A stretch of 64,000 nucleotides of DNA from the NCBI RefSeq assembly GCF_043945595.1, contig NZ_JBIFNP010000001.1, positions 3,410,001 to 3,474,000 of the forward strand, written 5' to 3'. This DNA comes from Paenibacillus_S sp043945595 (GTDB lineage: Bacteria; Bacillota; Bacilli; Paenibacillales; NBRC-103111). Positions 28,347 to 37,972 of this stretch are shown in pieces (positions within the stretch are counted from its first letter, which is position 1; each line of letters starts with the position of its first letter). The position numbers were made by a program, and so were the translations under genes. The notes beneath the pieces are model-generated. The model worked only from the letters and a program-made list of their open reading frames with translations. It did not search any database and was not told the origin of the DNA.

Positions 28347-29017
28347 TCATTTCCTTGCAGTAAGTTCGGGAAGATCGGATCTCATCTGTTCAAAGAACGG
28401 AGCGATCGTATCGCTCGCCTTGTTCTCGCTGTCCGTCCACGCCCACGGCATATAGCCTGCATATCCGTGCTTATATACGCCTTCCGCCAAGGCTTTGTGA
28501 TTCTTCGGCAGCGTTGAACCGCTGTACTGAACGGAAGGGTCCGACATGACCTCTCCTATAAAGACCGGCTTATCCAAACCGAGCGATGACACATCCGTCC
28601 GGGAAGGGTCGAAATGCGCCGTATACCAGTCATACCAATGCACATCGTAAAAATCGAGTCCGAGTCCCTTCCAGAAAGTATATTGATTCCCGCTCCATTT
28701 GGCGGAAGCGCTGCCTGTGCTCACCGGCTGCTTGGCTCCTAATGCATGAATCTGCGCAGCGTTATTTTGAACGAAGCTCCGCAATTGATCCAGAGAAAAC
28801 ACCCGGCGTGCATCATGCTTAGGATCTCCGCCGTCCTCCGCACGAATGATCCATTCCGGCTCGTTGATGATATCCCATCCCATGACCCCTTCATGGTCTT
28901 TTAGAGCTTCTATGATCGGTTTGACCGCATTCTCCATATAAGAAGCTTGAACGGCGGGGTTATCGATAATGTCGTCATTCGGAACCCCCTCAACCTCTGT
29001 AACCGGCTTTCATCAGC
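28347..29017 (-). pseudogene. Remnant of a GH5-type glycoside hydrolase
   Basis: Only the C-terminal about 220 residues of a (beta/alpha)8 glycosidase remain. Visible parts are GWDIINEPEWIIRAEDGG with the Asn-Glu acid/base motif, VHWYDWYTAHF, and KPVFIGEVMSDP with the second catalytic Glu. The frame continues upstream of the first ATG (28937) through NDDIIDNPAVQASY and stops near 29017 with no start codon and no N-terminal half. It is closest in feel to cellulase/mannanase-like GH5 proteins. The loss is a real truncation, not a frame shift that can be repaired locally. Confidence 0.7.
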
Positions 29018-29039
29018 CATATGCTCCCAAATAGTTTAC

Positions 29040-29070
29040 CATATTTAGGATATTTAGGATATTTAGGCCT
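29040..29070. repeat. Short tandem repeat (9 bp x 3)
   Basis: ATATTTAGG occurs three times in direct succession just upstream of the glycosidase remnant. No function can be assigned. Confidence 0.6.
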
Positions 29071-29095
29071 AGATTTTGAAGGTGAGCGCAGTCCA

Positions 29096-29614
29096 TCACG
29101 CTCTTAACTCTTGTCTGCGCAGTAAAATAACGTTATAGGAGACATAATAAGCAAACATAATGAGCATAAGCCCTGAAGTCCAGCCTCCTGTCATATCTTG
29201 AAGCCGATCCGACAGCGAAAGTCCCTGAGAAGTCGCCGGCAATTGAGTCTGGGCATAGACATCATAAACCCGGTAAATGAGCCGGCCGAGAAAAAGAACG
29301 GTCACGATGCCGCCTACCCATACATTAGAGCGATAAAACCAATGCCCGTTACGCTGCTCGAAGCGCGTCGTCGCTGCGCTGAAATAGGCGAGAACGCAGC
29401 CTGCCGCAATGCCGATCAGATTGGATAACAAGCTCGTTATATGGAACAAGCCTTCCGCGAAGAAGATCAAGCCCACTATGGATAAAATAACCGTATAGGT
29501 GCCGAGCTTTCCGGTATGCAGCTGCTGCCAGCCTATCGTACGGCGAACCCGCATCGAGATTCGGTAGACGATGAAGATACCTAATAAAACAAAGATGATG
29601 GCTTGTAAATGCAT
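29096..29614 (-). CDS. Membrane protein, DUF1453/CcdC-like
   Basis: A 172-residue protein with four or five membrane helices. The pattern ISMRVRRTIGWQ after the first helix and the RFEQRNGHWFYRSNVW segment followed by LFLGRLIYRVY resemble CcdC-like DUF1453 proteins, though weakly. The start at 29614 is fixed by AAGGAGGT eight bases upstream. It is divergent from the two-component system genes. Confidence 0.6.
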   Translation of the reverse strand: MHLQAIIFVLLGIFIVYRISMRVRRTIGWQQLHTGKLGTYTVILSIVGLIFFAEGLFHITSLLSNLIGIAAGCVLAYFSAATTRFEQRNGHWFYRSNVWVGGIVTVLFLGRLIYRVYDVYAQTQLPATSQGLSLSDRLQDMTGGWTSGLMLIMFAYYVSYNVILLRRQELRA

Positions 29615-29820
29615 GATTGTTGACCTCCTTGAGATGAATAAGCTCATGCACCTATGGTACCTTGTTCGCACGGTTCGGACGACCAACGGCGGTTAGAACT
29701 TAACACCGGTGCGTCTCTATCTGCAGATAGAAATTGAGCGCTCGGGCAGCGAAACGGATTGTAATTTTTCCCTGGACAAGGCACAATGAAGTGGCGTACA
29801 TGGATCGGGAGGGATCGGGA

Positions 29821-31021
29821 ATGACTTACTCCTTGTATGGAAAGCCGGCTGCCGGCTCTGCGGCGCTGTTTTTTGTGATGAATTTCAATCATTTATTTCA
29901 AGGTCCGCCTCTGCAGGCTGGACTGAACCTGCTCCTGTGGGTCACCTTCACCGTATTTCTGTTTTTGCCGAGGCCGCGATGGACAAAAGTCCGGATCGTT
30001 CTGGCGCTATGCCTGCTCGGCATCGAAATCGCCGCCGGCGTTATTTTATACCACGAAATGAAGCTCTTATATTTCATGGCTATCTTCCTGTTTGCCGCGG
30101 CAATCCGCATGTATGTGTCCAAAATGCAAGCGCCGGCAATGGCAGTAGTGCTTATAACCGCAGCCTTGTATGCCCGTTTCGGCCGGCAGGATGTATTTAC
30201 ACTTCTTTCTTTCGTTGTTTTTGCGGCCGTCCTTTATTTCTATATAAGAAGCCGGATTCAAAGAAATGAAATATACGAGCAGAACAAAAGACATTTGGCG
30301 GAGCTGCAGGATGCTTACGACCAGCTGCAGCAGGCGTCGGCCACTGCCATGCAGTATGCGGTTCTGGAGGAAAGAACCCGGATAGCCAGAGACATTCACG
30401 ACGCCGTCGGGCACAGCCTGACCTCGCTGATCGTTCAAATGCAGGCCTTGCGTTTTATGGTAAAAAAAGATCCTGAACCAGGCCGAGCAATCGTTAAAAG
30501 GAATGCTCGCCGTCGCCCGGCAGGGACTGCAGGATATTCGGACTTCTGTTCATGCGCTGGCCGATCAGCGCTCCGCTCCGGGAATGACCGTCTTGACATC
30601 GCTGCTGAACCGTATGAAGGATGCCTCCGGCATCGGATATACACTGAATGCGGACATCGATGACGACGAGTTGAGCGCGGAAGGATTCGAGCTGTTTTAT
30701 CGGGTGCTGCAGGAAGCGGTCACCAATGTGATCCGGCATTCCGGCGCAACGCATGTGAAGGTGAGCCTGCATAAGGAAGAAGACCGTCTGGTGATGCGGA
30801 TTCGGGATAACGGAGCTGCGAGCAGTATCGATGCAATCGAGGAAGGCTTCGGGTTACAAGTTATGAAGTCGAGATTGTCCGAGCGGGGCGGAAAGCTTTC
30901 GCTTGCCATTGCCCATCCTAGCGGGCTGGAAATCCAGGCGTTTATCCCTTGCACCGGACAGGATAAGAAGGAGCCTGAACAAGAGAAGGAGGATTGTTAT
31001 GCAGAGACAGGAAGCCATTAA
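29821..31021 (+). pseudogene. DesK/LiaS-type sensor histidine kinase, frame-interrupted
   Basis: Membrane sensor kinase of about 400 residues. The N-terminal part has about five membrane helices and a short coiled coil (NKRHLAELQDAYDQLQQA), then the HisKA_3 box RIARDIHDAVGHSLTSLIVQ with the phospho-accepting His. The frame is lost after KKDPEP. In the next frame the protein continues EQAEQSLKGMLAVARQGLQD to the ATPase domain (LQEAVTNVIRHSGA, EEGFGLQVMKSRL) and ends at 31021. One surplus C at about 30478-30479 explains the break. The start at 29821 has GGGAGGG upstream. Its 3' end overlaps the response regulator start by 23 bases. Confidence 0.85.
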
Positions 31022-31670
31022 GGTCATGCTTGTGGATGACCAGACGATGATCAGGCAGGGCTTCGGCTATGTCATCGGCCTGCAGGACGACATGCAGCTT
31101 GTCGGCGAAGCCTCGGATGGGCAAGAAGCCGCAGCCTTGACCGCGGAGCTTCGCCCGGATGTCATTCTGATGGATATCCAGATGCCGCGTATGTCGGGAA
31201 TCGAAGCCACGCAAGCGATCATGGAGCAATGGCCCGAAACGAAGATCGTCATTTTAACTACTTTTGACGATCAGGATTATATATATGAGGGCATCCGGGC
31301 CGGAGCGGTCGGCTATCTGCTGAAGGACGCAGAGGTAGAGTCCATGCTGGAAACGGTCCGCTCCGCCTTCCGGGGAGAAGCCGTGTACAAGTCAAAGCTG
31401 GCCGCGAATGCGCTCCTCAGGATGGCGTCCTCCGGTACGGCGCTGCCTGCAAGCGAGAAGAAATCTCCCCTGCCGGAGCCTCTGACCGAACGCGAGCAGC
31501 AAATTTTGCAGGAGATGGCCTACGGACTCCGTAATGAACAAATCGCGCAGAAGCTGTTCATTACGGAAGGGACGGTTAAATCCCATGTGCATCGCATTCT
31601 GCAGAAATTCGGCTGCGAGGATCGTACACAGGCAGTGGTCATCGCGCTCCGCAGCGGGATGGTGGATTAG
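30999..31670 (+). CDS. NarL/FixJ-type response regulator
   Basis: A 223-residue DNA-binding response regulator. The receiver has VDDQTM at its start, the phosphorylated Asp in ILMDIQMPRM and the conserved Lys in YLLKDAEV. The C-terminal LuxR-type helix-turn-helix has LTEREQQILQEMAYGLRNEQ and GTVKSHVHRILQKF. The start at 30999 follows AGAAGGAGG. It is the partner of the kinase encoded just upstream. Targets are not evident; no transporter gene follows, unlike many LiaRS/DesKR loci. Confidence 0.93.
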   Translation: MQRQEAIKVMLVDDQTMIRQGFGYVIGLQDDMQLVGEASDGQEAAALTAELRPDVILMDIQMPRMSGIEATQAIMEQWPETKIVILTTFDDQDYIYEGIRAGAVGYLLKDAEVESMLETVRSAFRGEAVYKSKLAANALLRMASSGTALPASEKKSPLPEPLTEREQQILQEMAYGLRNEQIAQKLFITEGTVKSHVHRILQKFGCEDRTQAVVIALRSGMVD

Positions 31671-31981
31671 ACCAGCGTTTGATTCGCACGGATTTGCTCT
31701 CTGGCATGATCGTTCATTTTGGCCGGCGTCCATTTCGGCTCCCAGACCAGCTGAACTTCGACTTTCCGCACGCCGTGAACGGAAGCGGCGGCTTTTTTGA
31801 CATCGGAAATGATGGTGTCGGCCAGAGGACATTCCGGGATCGTCAAGGTCATTTCTATGGTTGCCGTGTCCTCTTCACTTATGGTCACGTTATAAACGAG
31901 TCCCAGGTCAACTATATTGACACCGACCTCAGGGTCGATAACCTCTTCCAATGCCGATAAAATTTGATCTTCCTTCGTCAT
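31667..31981 (-). CDS. MIP18-family metal-sulfur cluster assembly protein
   Basis: A 104-residue protein of the MIP18/PaaD/DUF59 family, which helps iron-sulfur cluster assembly or repair. ALEEVIDPEVGVNIVDLGLV and the Cys-containing loop MTLTIPECPLADTI are present. GGGAG lies upstream of the start. Its stop codon overlaps that of the response regulator in TTAG (31667-31670), on the opposite strand. The exact client is unknown. Confidence 0.85.
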   Translation of the reverse strand: MTKEDQILSALEEVIDPEVGVNIVDLGLVYNVTISEEDTATIEMTLTIPECPLADTIISDVKKAAASVHGVRKVEVQLVWEPKWTPAKMNDHAREQIRANQTLV

Positions 31982-32025
31982 AAGGCATGCTCCCTTTCCG
32001 TATATAAAATAGCTTCATTAACAAT

Positions 32026-33294
32026 TCACACAAACACACGTTCCTGTTTCAGCGGATGCAAGGCTTCAGTTCGGTCAATATAAATAAACGCATCGTACCG
32101 CTTGGTCAACGTGGTCGGGACGTAATTGCCTCTTTCCCACGCAGGATGATAGACCACCCCGATGGCCCTGTGACCTAATGACGCCTCATCCAAAATCGAT
32201 GCCTCCTTATCGAACAGCAGCAGCTTATCCTCCGCACCCGCCTGATGCAGCAGATCCTCCCAGCTGCCCGGCATCGCCGCAGGCGCCTGCTTGATCTTCT
32301 GCGGAGCTCCCCATTCTTTTCCCGCAATCACGCTGCCTTGATAGGTACCAAAGCCGACGGCATACACTTTCTCTCCAAGCTTCTCGCGGAGCAGCTGGCC
32401 GATGTTCATCATTCCGTCCTCCACCATATCCGTATACCGGGCGTCACCGACATGTGTATTGTGGGCCCATACGATTCCGCGGGCACCCTCGCCGTGAAAG
32501 GCCGTAAGCTTCTCCAGCACATCGGCCATATGCCGGTCGCGCACATTCCAGGATTCCGCGTCATGGCGGATCATCGTCCGGTAGTAGGCCTCCGCTCCCT
32601 TTACCGCCATGGCGTTCAGCTCCGCACTGAACGCATCCTCACGCTCGTCGGCCGCAGGGCCGGCATCCTTCCACTGATCCCGCAGCCGGCTGAGCAGCGC
32701 GATAACCTCATTCTCGCAGCCTTCACCGTACAATGAAGCGGAAATGCCGTATGCCTGCTCATTGCGGTCATGAGGCTCGAAGCATTCAAAAGCTTTTTTA
32801 GCCGCCTGCAAGTCAGCCCCGTTCTTCTTGCTGAGATAAGCTAAAATATCACTCATCGATTCCCATAAGCTGTATACATCCATCCCGTAAAAGCCCGCCT
32901 TCGCCTCCGGCGGCTTGCCGGTATTATACTCGCGAAGCCACTCTGCAAAAGCCAGAATTTCCTCGTTCGCCCACATCCAGCTCGGCCACCGGTCGAAATC
33001 CTTCAACGCTTCCCTGGCGCTGGACGCCGCACCGGCGCAGCCTTTGACATAACGGTTTAGCGCATAGCAGGAAGGCCAGTCGCCTTCCACTGCTATAAAC
33101 CGGAAGCCTTGTTCCTGGATCAGCCGTTGGGACAGCTCGGCGCGTATGGTATAAAATTCCGAGGTGCCGTGGGATGATTCGCCCAGCAGAACATAGGCCT
33201 TCCCCTCCATTTTTTCAATAAGCCGGTCTTTCGTTTCCTTCTTATGGAAAGGAAATGCCATTTTACGTATGGCTTGTACCATTTCACTGCTCAT
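32026..33294 (-). CDS. Erythromycin esterase family protein
   Basis: A 422-residue protein of the EreA/DUF1768-like erythromycin esterase superfamily. The active-site elements GESSHGTSEFYTIRAEL (about residues 38-54) and EGDWPSCYALNRYV are intact, and VWAHNTHVGDARYTDM carries further conserved His residues. AGAGGT lies upstream. Many members do not inactivate macrolides, so resistance is only a possibility. No other resistance gene adjoins. Confidence 0.85.
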   Translation of the reverse strand: MSSEMVQAIRKMAFPFHKKETKDRLIEKMEGKAYVLLGESSHGTSEFYTIRAELSQRLIQEQGFRFIAVEGDWPSCYALNRYVKGCAGAASSAREALKDFDRWPSWMWANEEILAFAEWLREYNTGKPPEAKAGFYGMDVYSLWESMSDILAYLSKKNGADLQAAKKAFECFEPHDRNEQAYGISASLYGEGCENEVIALLSRLRDQWKDAGPAADEREDAFSAELNAMAVKGAEAYYRTMIRHDAESWNVRDRHMADVLEKLTAFHGEGARGIVWAHNTHVGDARYTDMVEDGMMNIGQLLREKLGEKVYAVGFGTYQGSVIAGKEWGAPQKIKQAPAAMPGSWEDLLHQAGAEDKLLLFDKEASILDEASLGHRAIGVVYHPAWERGNYVPTTLTKRYDAFIYIDRTEALHPLKQERVFV

Positions 33295-33359
33295 TTTGAC
33301 CTCTGCCCCTAGTGAATTAAATTTTCATGGTGAATGAAATGTCCATAATGGATTAAATT

Positions 33360-35033
33360 TCAAATTTCCATAATAATCGGAAGGATTACCGGTTTTCTTC
33401 CCGTGCTCTCATACAGGAAACGCCCCAGCACGTCTTTTACACGGACTTTAATCGCGCTCCATTGATTGATATTTTCCGCCTGAATTTGGTTGATGGTTTG
33501 CGTTACGAGCTGGCCAGCCTTCTCCAGAAGAGCTTCGGATTCCCGTACATACACAAAACCGCGGGTAATAATATCCGGCCCCGAAATAATGGCCCCCTCC
33601 GTTCTGCTCAGCGTTACCACAATGACCAGAATCCCGTCTTCGGATAAATGCTTCCGGTCGCGGAGTACGATGTTGCCGACATCGCCGATGCCCCATCCGT
33701 CGACAAACGTATTGCCCGCGGGGACTTTCCGCGTTTTCTTAGCCTGCTGCTTGTAAATATCTACAACGTCGCCGTTGCCGATCAGAATGATGTTGGACGG
33801 ATCGACGCCAACGGATTCGGCCAATGAACCGTGCTGGTACAGCATGCGGTACTCGCCGTGGATCGGAATGAAGTATTTGGGCTTCATCAGCGTAAGCATT
33901 AATTTGAGCTCCTCTTGGCTCGCATGTCCGGATACATGCATCCCCGTCACAGAGCCTGACCCATATATAACCTTCGCGCCGAGCCGGTACAGGTTATCCA
34001 CGATTCGGGCTACGTTCCGTTCATTTCCGGGAATCGGCGTTGCCGATAAAATAACCGTGTCCCCCGGTAAAATTTTGACCTGCCGATGGATCGAGCTGGC
34101 TAAACGGGATAACGCCGACAACGGCTCTCCCTGGCTGCCGGTACACAAGATCGCCAGCCGCTCAGGCGCCAAGTGCTTGACTTCGTCCAGCTCCGCCAGC
34201 ATCCCGTCCGGGATTTGCAAATAGCCGAGCTCTCCGGCAATTTTCACCACATTGATCATACTGCGGCCCAGCAGCACAAGCTTGCGTTCCGTCGCCATAG
34301 CGGCGTCGATCACCTGTTGAAGCCGGTTGACGTTCGAAGCAAAGGTCGAAATGATTACTTTCTGGCGCGCCTTGCTGAACGCTTCCTCGATATGCTCCCC
34401 TACGACGCGCTCCGAAGGCGTAAATCCCGGCCGTTCGGCGTTTGTGCTCTCTGAGAGCAGTGCCAGCACCCCTGCTTTGCCAATGTCCGACATCCGGTGA
34501 ATGTCCGGGTATTGATCGTTTGCGGGAGTGAGATCGAATTTAAAATCGCCGGTATGAACGACCGTCCCTTCCGGAGTATGAAAAGCGACGCCGAGACAGT
34601 CCGGAATACTGTGATTCGTTTTGAAAAAAGTCGCCGACATCGTCCCCAGCTCAACCCGGGAATCGGATGTAATCTGCTTGAGCTCCACGCTGCCCAACAG
34701 CCCCGCTTCCTTCAGCTTCACCTCAATCAAGCCTATCGTAAGGCGGGTTGCATAAATAGGCATCCTGCACTGCTTTAAAACATACGGGATCCCGCCGATG
34801 TGATCCTCATGTCCGTGGGTAACGATCATCGCCCGGATTTTATGGCTGTTCTCAAGCAAATAGGTGATATCGGGGATGATCAAATCAATTCCGAGCAAGC
34901 TTTCATCGGGAAACTTCGAGCCGCAGTCGACGACCACGATATCATCGGCATATTGAATAACATACATATTTTTCCCAATTTCGTTGACACCGCCTAAAGC
35001 GAAAATGGATAGCTTATTTTCTGTGTGGCTCAT
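33360..35033 (-). CDS. Ribonuclease J
   Basis: A 557-residue beta-CASP metallo-beta-lactamase nuclease with combined endo- and 5'-exonuclease activity in mRNA decay. The zinc motif HGHEDHIGG is complete (about residue 75), which suits an active J1-type enzyme rather than the degenerate J2. Other parts are LGGVNEIGKNMYVIQYADDI, HSIPDCLGVAFHTPEG and GHASQEELKLM. The start at 35033 is set by AAGGAGGGG; the ORF extends 53 codons upstream without a site. It stands alone, so it may be an additional copy next to a housekeeping gene elsewhere. Confidence 0.93.
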   Translation of the reverse strand: MSHTENKLSIFALGGVNEIGKNMYVIQYADDIVVVDCGSKFPDESLLGIDLIIPDITYLLENSHKIRAMIVTHGHEDHIGGIPYVLKQCRMPIYATRLTIGLIEVKLKEAGLLGSVELKQITSDSRVELGTMSATFFKTNHSIPDCLGVAFHTPEGTVVHTGDFKFDLTPANDQYPDIHRMSDIGKAGVLALLSESTNAERPGFTPSERVVGEHIEEAFSKARQKVIISTFASNVNRLQQVIDAAMATERKLVLLGRSMINVVKIAGELGYLQIPDGMLAELDEVKHLAPERLAILCTGSQGEPLSALSRLASSIHRQVKILPGDTVILSATPIPGNERNVARIVDNLYRLGAKVIYGSGSVTGMHVSGHASQEELKLMLTLMKPKYFIPIHGEYRMLYQHGSLAESVGVDPSNIILIGNGDVVDIYKQQAKKTRKVPAGNTFVDGWGIGDVGNIVLRDRKHLSEDGILVIVVTLSRTEGAIISGPDIITRGFVYVRESEALLEKAGQLVTQTINQIQAENINQWSAIKVRVKDVLGRFLYESTGRKPVILPIIMEI

Positions 35034-35303
35034 ATCTAACCCCTCCTTTGTCACATTACCTGATGCATATGACATGACATTACCGCAGCAGCCCGCCTTC
35101 TCCGGTTGAACGGCAAACAATCCACAGAAAGCAATAGCAGTCATGCGACATCCAAACCGGTCACTCACGGTACAATTAATGTATAGATTCATCCAAGAGA
35201 TGCAGCGGTATGCTTGGTAATGAATTGAAGGCTGCGTTCAGAGAACTGCATGTTTTGGGGGCCTTTGGGCATAATGAACCTATCTATCTATGTATCCATA
35301 AAA

Positions 35304-35348
35304 AGAAAGCAGGATCGGGAGACGATTACCGCCTTCCCAACCCTGCCC
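35304..35348 (-). terminator. Terminator downstream of the sulfatase
   Basis: GCAGGGTTGGGA and TCCCGATCCTGC pair on the minus strand, followed by TTTCTTTTT. Confidence 0.7.
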
Positions 35349-35375
35349 GCAGACTGAATATATACTGCTCATCCA

Positions 35376-35531
35376 TGCAATTGCTGTTCATTAGCTGCTC
35401 CGATTGGATGATATCCCGGCCAGCCGGTGCAATTGCTGTTCATTGGCCGCTCCCTCTGGATGCTCTTCTGGTCAACCCATGCACTTGCTGATTTGTCGAT
35501 CCAACGCAATGATGTCCCTGTCATCTCATGC
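35376..35531. repeat. 52-bp imperfect tandem repeat
   Basis: Units start at 35376, 35428 and 35480, each with TGCAATTGCTG or TGCACTTGCTG, exactly 52 bases apart. The first two are close matches (GTTCATTAGCTGCTCC against GTTCATTGGCCGCTCC); the third is degenerate. The period is not a multiple of three, so it is probably non-coding. It lies in the 3' leader-less tail of the sulfatase transcript, before the terminator. Confidence 0.65.
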
Positions 35532-35632
35532 CATCCCGTTGACCTGTCGCTTGCCGGTGCTGGCTATGATCGGCTTTTCAGGCCGCATCTTCCGGAAAAC
35601 CTGCCTGCAAGCTCCGTTTCGCATCTCTGACC

Positions 35633-37111
35633 TTACATACGCTTGTTCGGCTGATGCGGCACTACATCGCAGGTTTCCTGGTAGAACGTCAGCAGCCGGT
35701 CCTTTAACTCGGCCAGCACACCCGATAGAGCCGGATCGTCGATACGGTTCACCGTTTCGCCCGGATCGTTCACCATATCGTACAGCTCATCCTGCTCATA
35801 AAACCGCCGTACATATTTATATTGTTTGGTTCGGCACATGACCGCTTTCGTATGCTCAGGCCCCTCCTGCAGCTGCCATTGAATACGGGGCCAATACAAA
35901 CCGGAGGCGCTGCCGACCGACGTGCTTTCCCGCTCCATACAATGCTCTTCGCCGTGAAGTCTGCCTCCCTCGCAGAAGACGGCGTCGCGGTGCTCCTCCG
36001 TCTCCCCGGCCAGCACCGGCAGGAGCGATTTGCCGAAATGGCTGTGCTCCGGCTTCATTCCAAGCAGCGCCTCCACCGTAGCGGAGAAATCGACCAGCTC
36101 CACCATCGCATCGCTGATTCGCGGTTGGACCGGAACGTGCTTCGGAGGCTTGATCACGAACGGAACGCGCGATAAGCAGTCCTCGAACGTATTCTGCGTC
36201 TTCTCAACCAACCCATAATCGCCGGTGAAATCGCCGTGGTCGGAGAAGAAGAAGACCGCCGTATCATCGTACATGCCCGTCTCGCGGAGGGCGTCCAGAA
36301 TCATGCCGAACTGCTTATCGACACGGGCGCACATGCCGTAATACGTCGCACGCAGCTCATCCCACCGCTCCTCGCTCCATTCTTGCAGATGCTGCTTCTC
36401 ATGAATGCCCCGCAGCAGGCTCGGTTTTCCCTTCCAGTCAGCAGGAGCCGGTATGCGCGGTGGCAGCTTGCTCCGGTCGATCATACTGAAGTAAGGCTCC
36501 TCTACGCCGTACGGCGGATGCGGATACAGCAGGGGCAGATAAATGCAGAGAGGCTTGTCGGCGGGAGCGTTACGGATCAGATCGATAGCCCCGAGCACAT
36601 TCGCCCAGTCCCCATCGTAGTAGGTCTCCTCATCCTCCGCCTTCTCCAGCTTGCCTGCATAGAAGGAGAAATAATTGTCGCCGTCCGGCTCGCCCCGCCA
36701 TACGTCATGCGCATGCAAATTCGTTTCCCTTCGCGGCTGTACGGGCGGCTTGTATTTCACATCGCAGTAAGCTTCGTAGCCGTTCTCCGCGGGAATGAGA
36801 TCGTTTTTGCCGCCCCACCAGACGAAATAACCGGCATCCTTCAACGTCTTGAGCAGCACAGGCTCCTCCGGCCGCATCATATGGTACATGGTACGGTGAC
36901 CCCGCACATGCGGATACCATCCGCTCATAAACGAGCATCGGCTCGGCGTGCATACCGTATTTTGGCAAAAAGCGTTGCGGAACGAGACCCCGTCCGTCTG
37001 TGTCATCCTGTCCAGGTAAGGCGTGACGGCAGCCGGATTGCCCATATGCCCCATGACGTCGCTGCGCCATTGGTCCGGATTGAAAATAATAATGTGCGGT
37101 TGTTTAGCCAT
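35633..37111 (-). CDS. Type I sulfatase
   Basis: A 492-residue sulfatase of the alkaline phosphatase superfamily. CTPSRCSFMSGWYPHVRGHR (about residue 52) holds the Cys-x-Pro-Ser-Arg motif, where Cys becomes formylglycine; this needs a maturation enzyme not encoded here. Metal-site elements are IIIFNPDQWRSD and FFFSDHGDFTGDYGL. No signal peptide is seen, so it probably acts on imported sulfated sugars in the cytoplasm. It follows the importer genes directly (27-base gap), which supports that role. Confidence 0.9.
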   Translation of the reverse strand: MAKQPHIIIFNPDQWRSDVMGHMGNPAAVTPYLDRMTQTDGVSFRNAFCQNTVCTPSRCSFMSGWYPHVRGHRTMYHMMRPEEPVLLKTLKDAGYFVWWGGKNDLIPAENGYEAYCDVKYKPPVQPRRETNLHAHDVWRGEPDGDNYFSFYAGKLEKAEDEETYYDGDWANVLGAIDLIRNAPADKPLCIYLPLLYPHPPYGVEEPYFSMIDRSKLPPRIPAPADWKGKPSLLRGIHEKQHLQEWSEERWDELRATYYGMCARVDKQFGMILDALRETGMYDDTAVFFFSDHGDFTGDYGLVEKTQNTFEDCLSRVPFVIKPPKHVPVQPRISDAMVELVDFSATVEALLGMKPEHSHFGKSLLPVLAGETEEHRDAVFCEGGRLHGEEHCMERESTSVGSASGLYWPRIQWQLQEGPEHTKAVMCRTKQYKYVRRFYEQDELYDMVNDPGETVNRIDDPALSGVLAELKDRLLTFYQETCDVVPHQPNKRM

Positions 37112-37137
37112 TTTGCAGTATACCCCCTCAATTCAAA

Positions 37138-37968
37138 TTATCCTTTGACGGAACCGGAAATGCCTTCAATGAAGAAACGCTGAAAAACAATAAACACGAT
37201 AATGACCGGAATAAGCGAGATGGACGCCCCCGCAGCCATACCCGACCAGTCGACGGTATGCTCACCGACGAACGAATACATGCCGACCGCCAGCGTGCGA
37301 AGCTCCGGCTTGTTGATGCTGAAGATGAGCGGTACGAAGAACGAGTTCCAGGTCCAGATGAACTGCATAATCGTCGTGGTGGCGATAATCGGCTTGGAGA
37401 GCGGCAGCATCACCTGCACGAAAGTGCGGAGAAAACCGCAGCCGTCCATTTCTGATGCCTCCTCCAGCTCTTTGGGGAGATTGTGGAAATACGTCATGTA
37501 CAGCAAGATGAACAGCACATGCGCCCCCGACGATTCGGCCAGGATGATGCCCGGAAGCGTATTCAGCAAGCCGAGGCTCTTGATGATTTGATAAATCGGA
37601 ATAATCGTATATCCTTTCGGAATGAACATCGTTGCCGTAATGGCGACGACGAACAGCTTGCGTCCGGGAAAATTAACTCTCCCCAGCGCATAGCCTGTCA
37701 GCGCGCACATAACAATGACGATAACGACCGTGGTGCAAGTAATAATGACCGAATTGGCGAAATAGGTGGAGAAGTGCCCAACCTTCCAAGCTCTAGCGTA
37801 GTTCTCCCACTGCGCCGCCTCCGGCAGCAGCTTGAACCCCGCATTAATATACTCCGTATTCGTTTTGAGCGAGGAGAAGATCATCCAGACGAACGGATAA
37901 ATCCATACAATCCCCAGTACAATCAGCAGAACATGCAGAACGCCGTTAAGCGTGCGTTGTCGGCTCAT
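37138..37968 (-). CDS. ABC sugar importer permease (CUT1, second subunit)
   Basis: A 276-residue permease with six helices and the contact loop EEASEMDGCGFLRTFVQVML. The start at 37968 (MSRQRTLNGVLHVLL) follows AAAGGAGG; a longer ORF from 38052 reads through the end of the previous permease in the wrong frame. It pairs with the permease at 37973-38957, whose stop overlaps or abuts its ribosome binding site. Confidence 0.88.
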   Translation of the reverse strand: MSRQRTLNGVLHVLLIVLGIVWIYPFVWMIFSSLKTNTEYINAGFKLLPEAAQWENYARAWKVGHFSTYFANSVIITCTTVVIVIVMCALTGYALGRVNFPGRKLFVVAITATMFIPKGYTIIPIYQIIKSLGLLNTLPGIILAESSGAHVLFILLYMTYFHNLPKELEEASEMDGCGFLRTFVQVMLPLSKPIIATTTIMQFIWTWNSFFVPLIFSINKPELRTLAVGMYSFVGEHTVDWSGMAAGASISLIPVIIVFIVFQRFFIEGISGSVKG

Positions 37969-37972
37969 CGGT

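Noticed and set aside
35210..35491. Possible plus-strand gene starting MLGNELKAAF
   Set aside because: No good ribosome binding site; it runs through the terminator hairpin and the 52-bp repeats.
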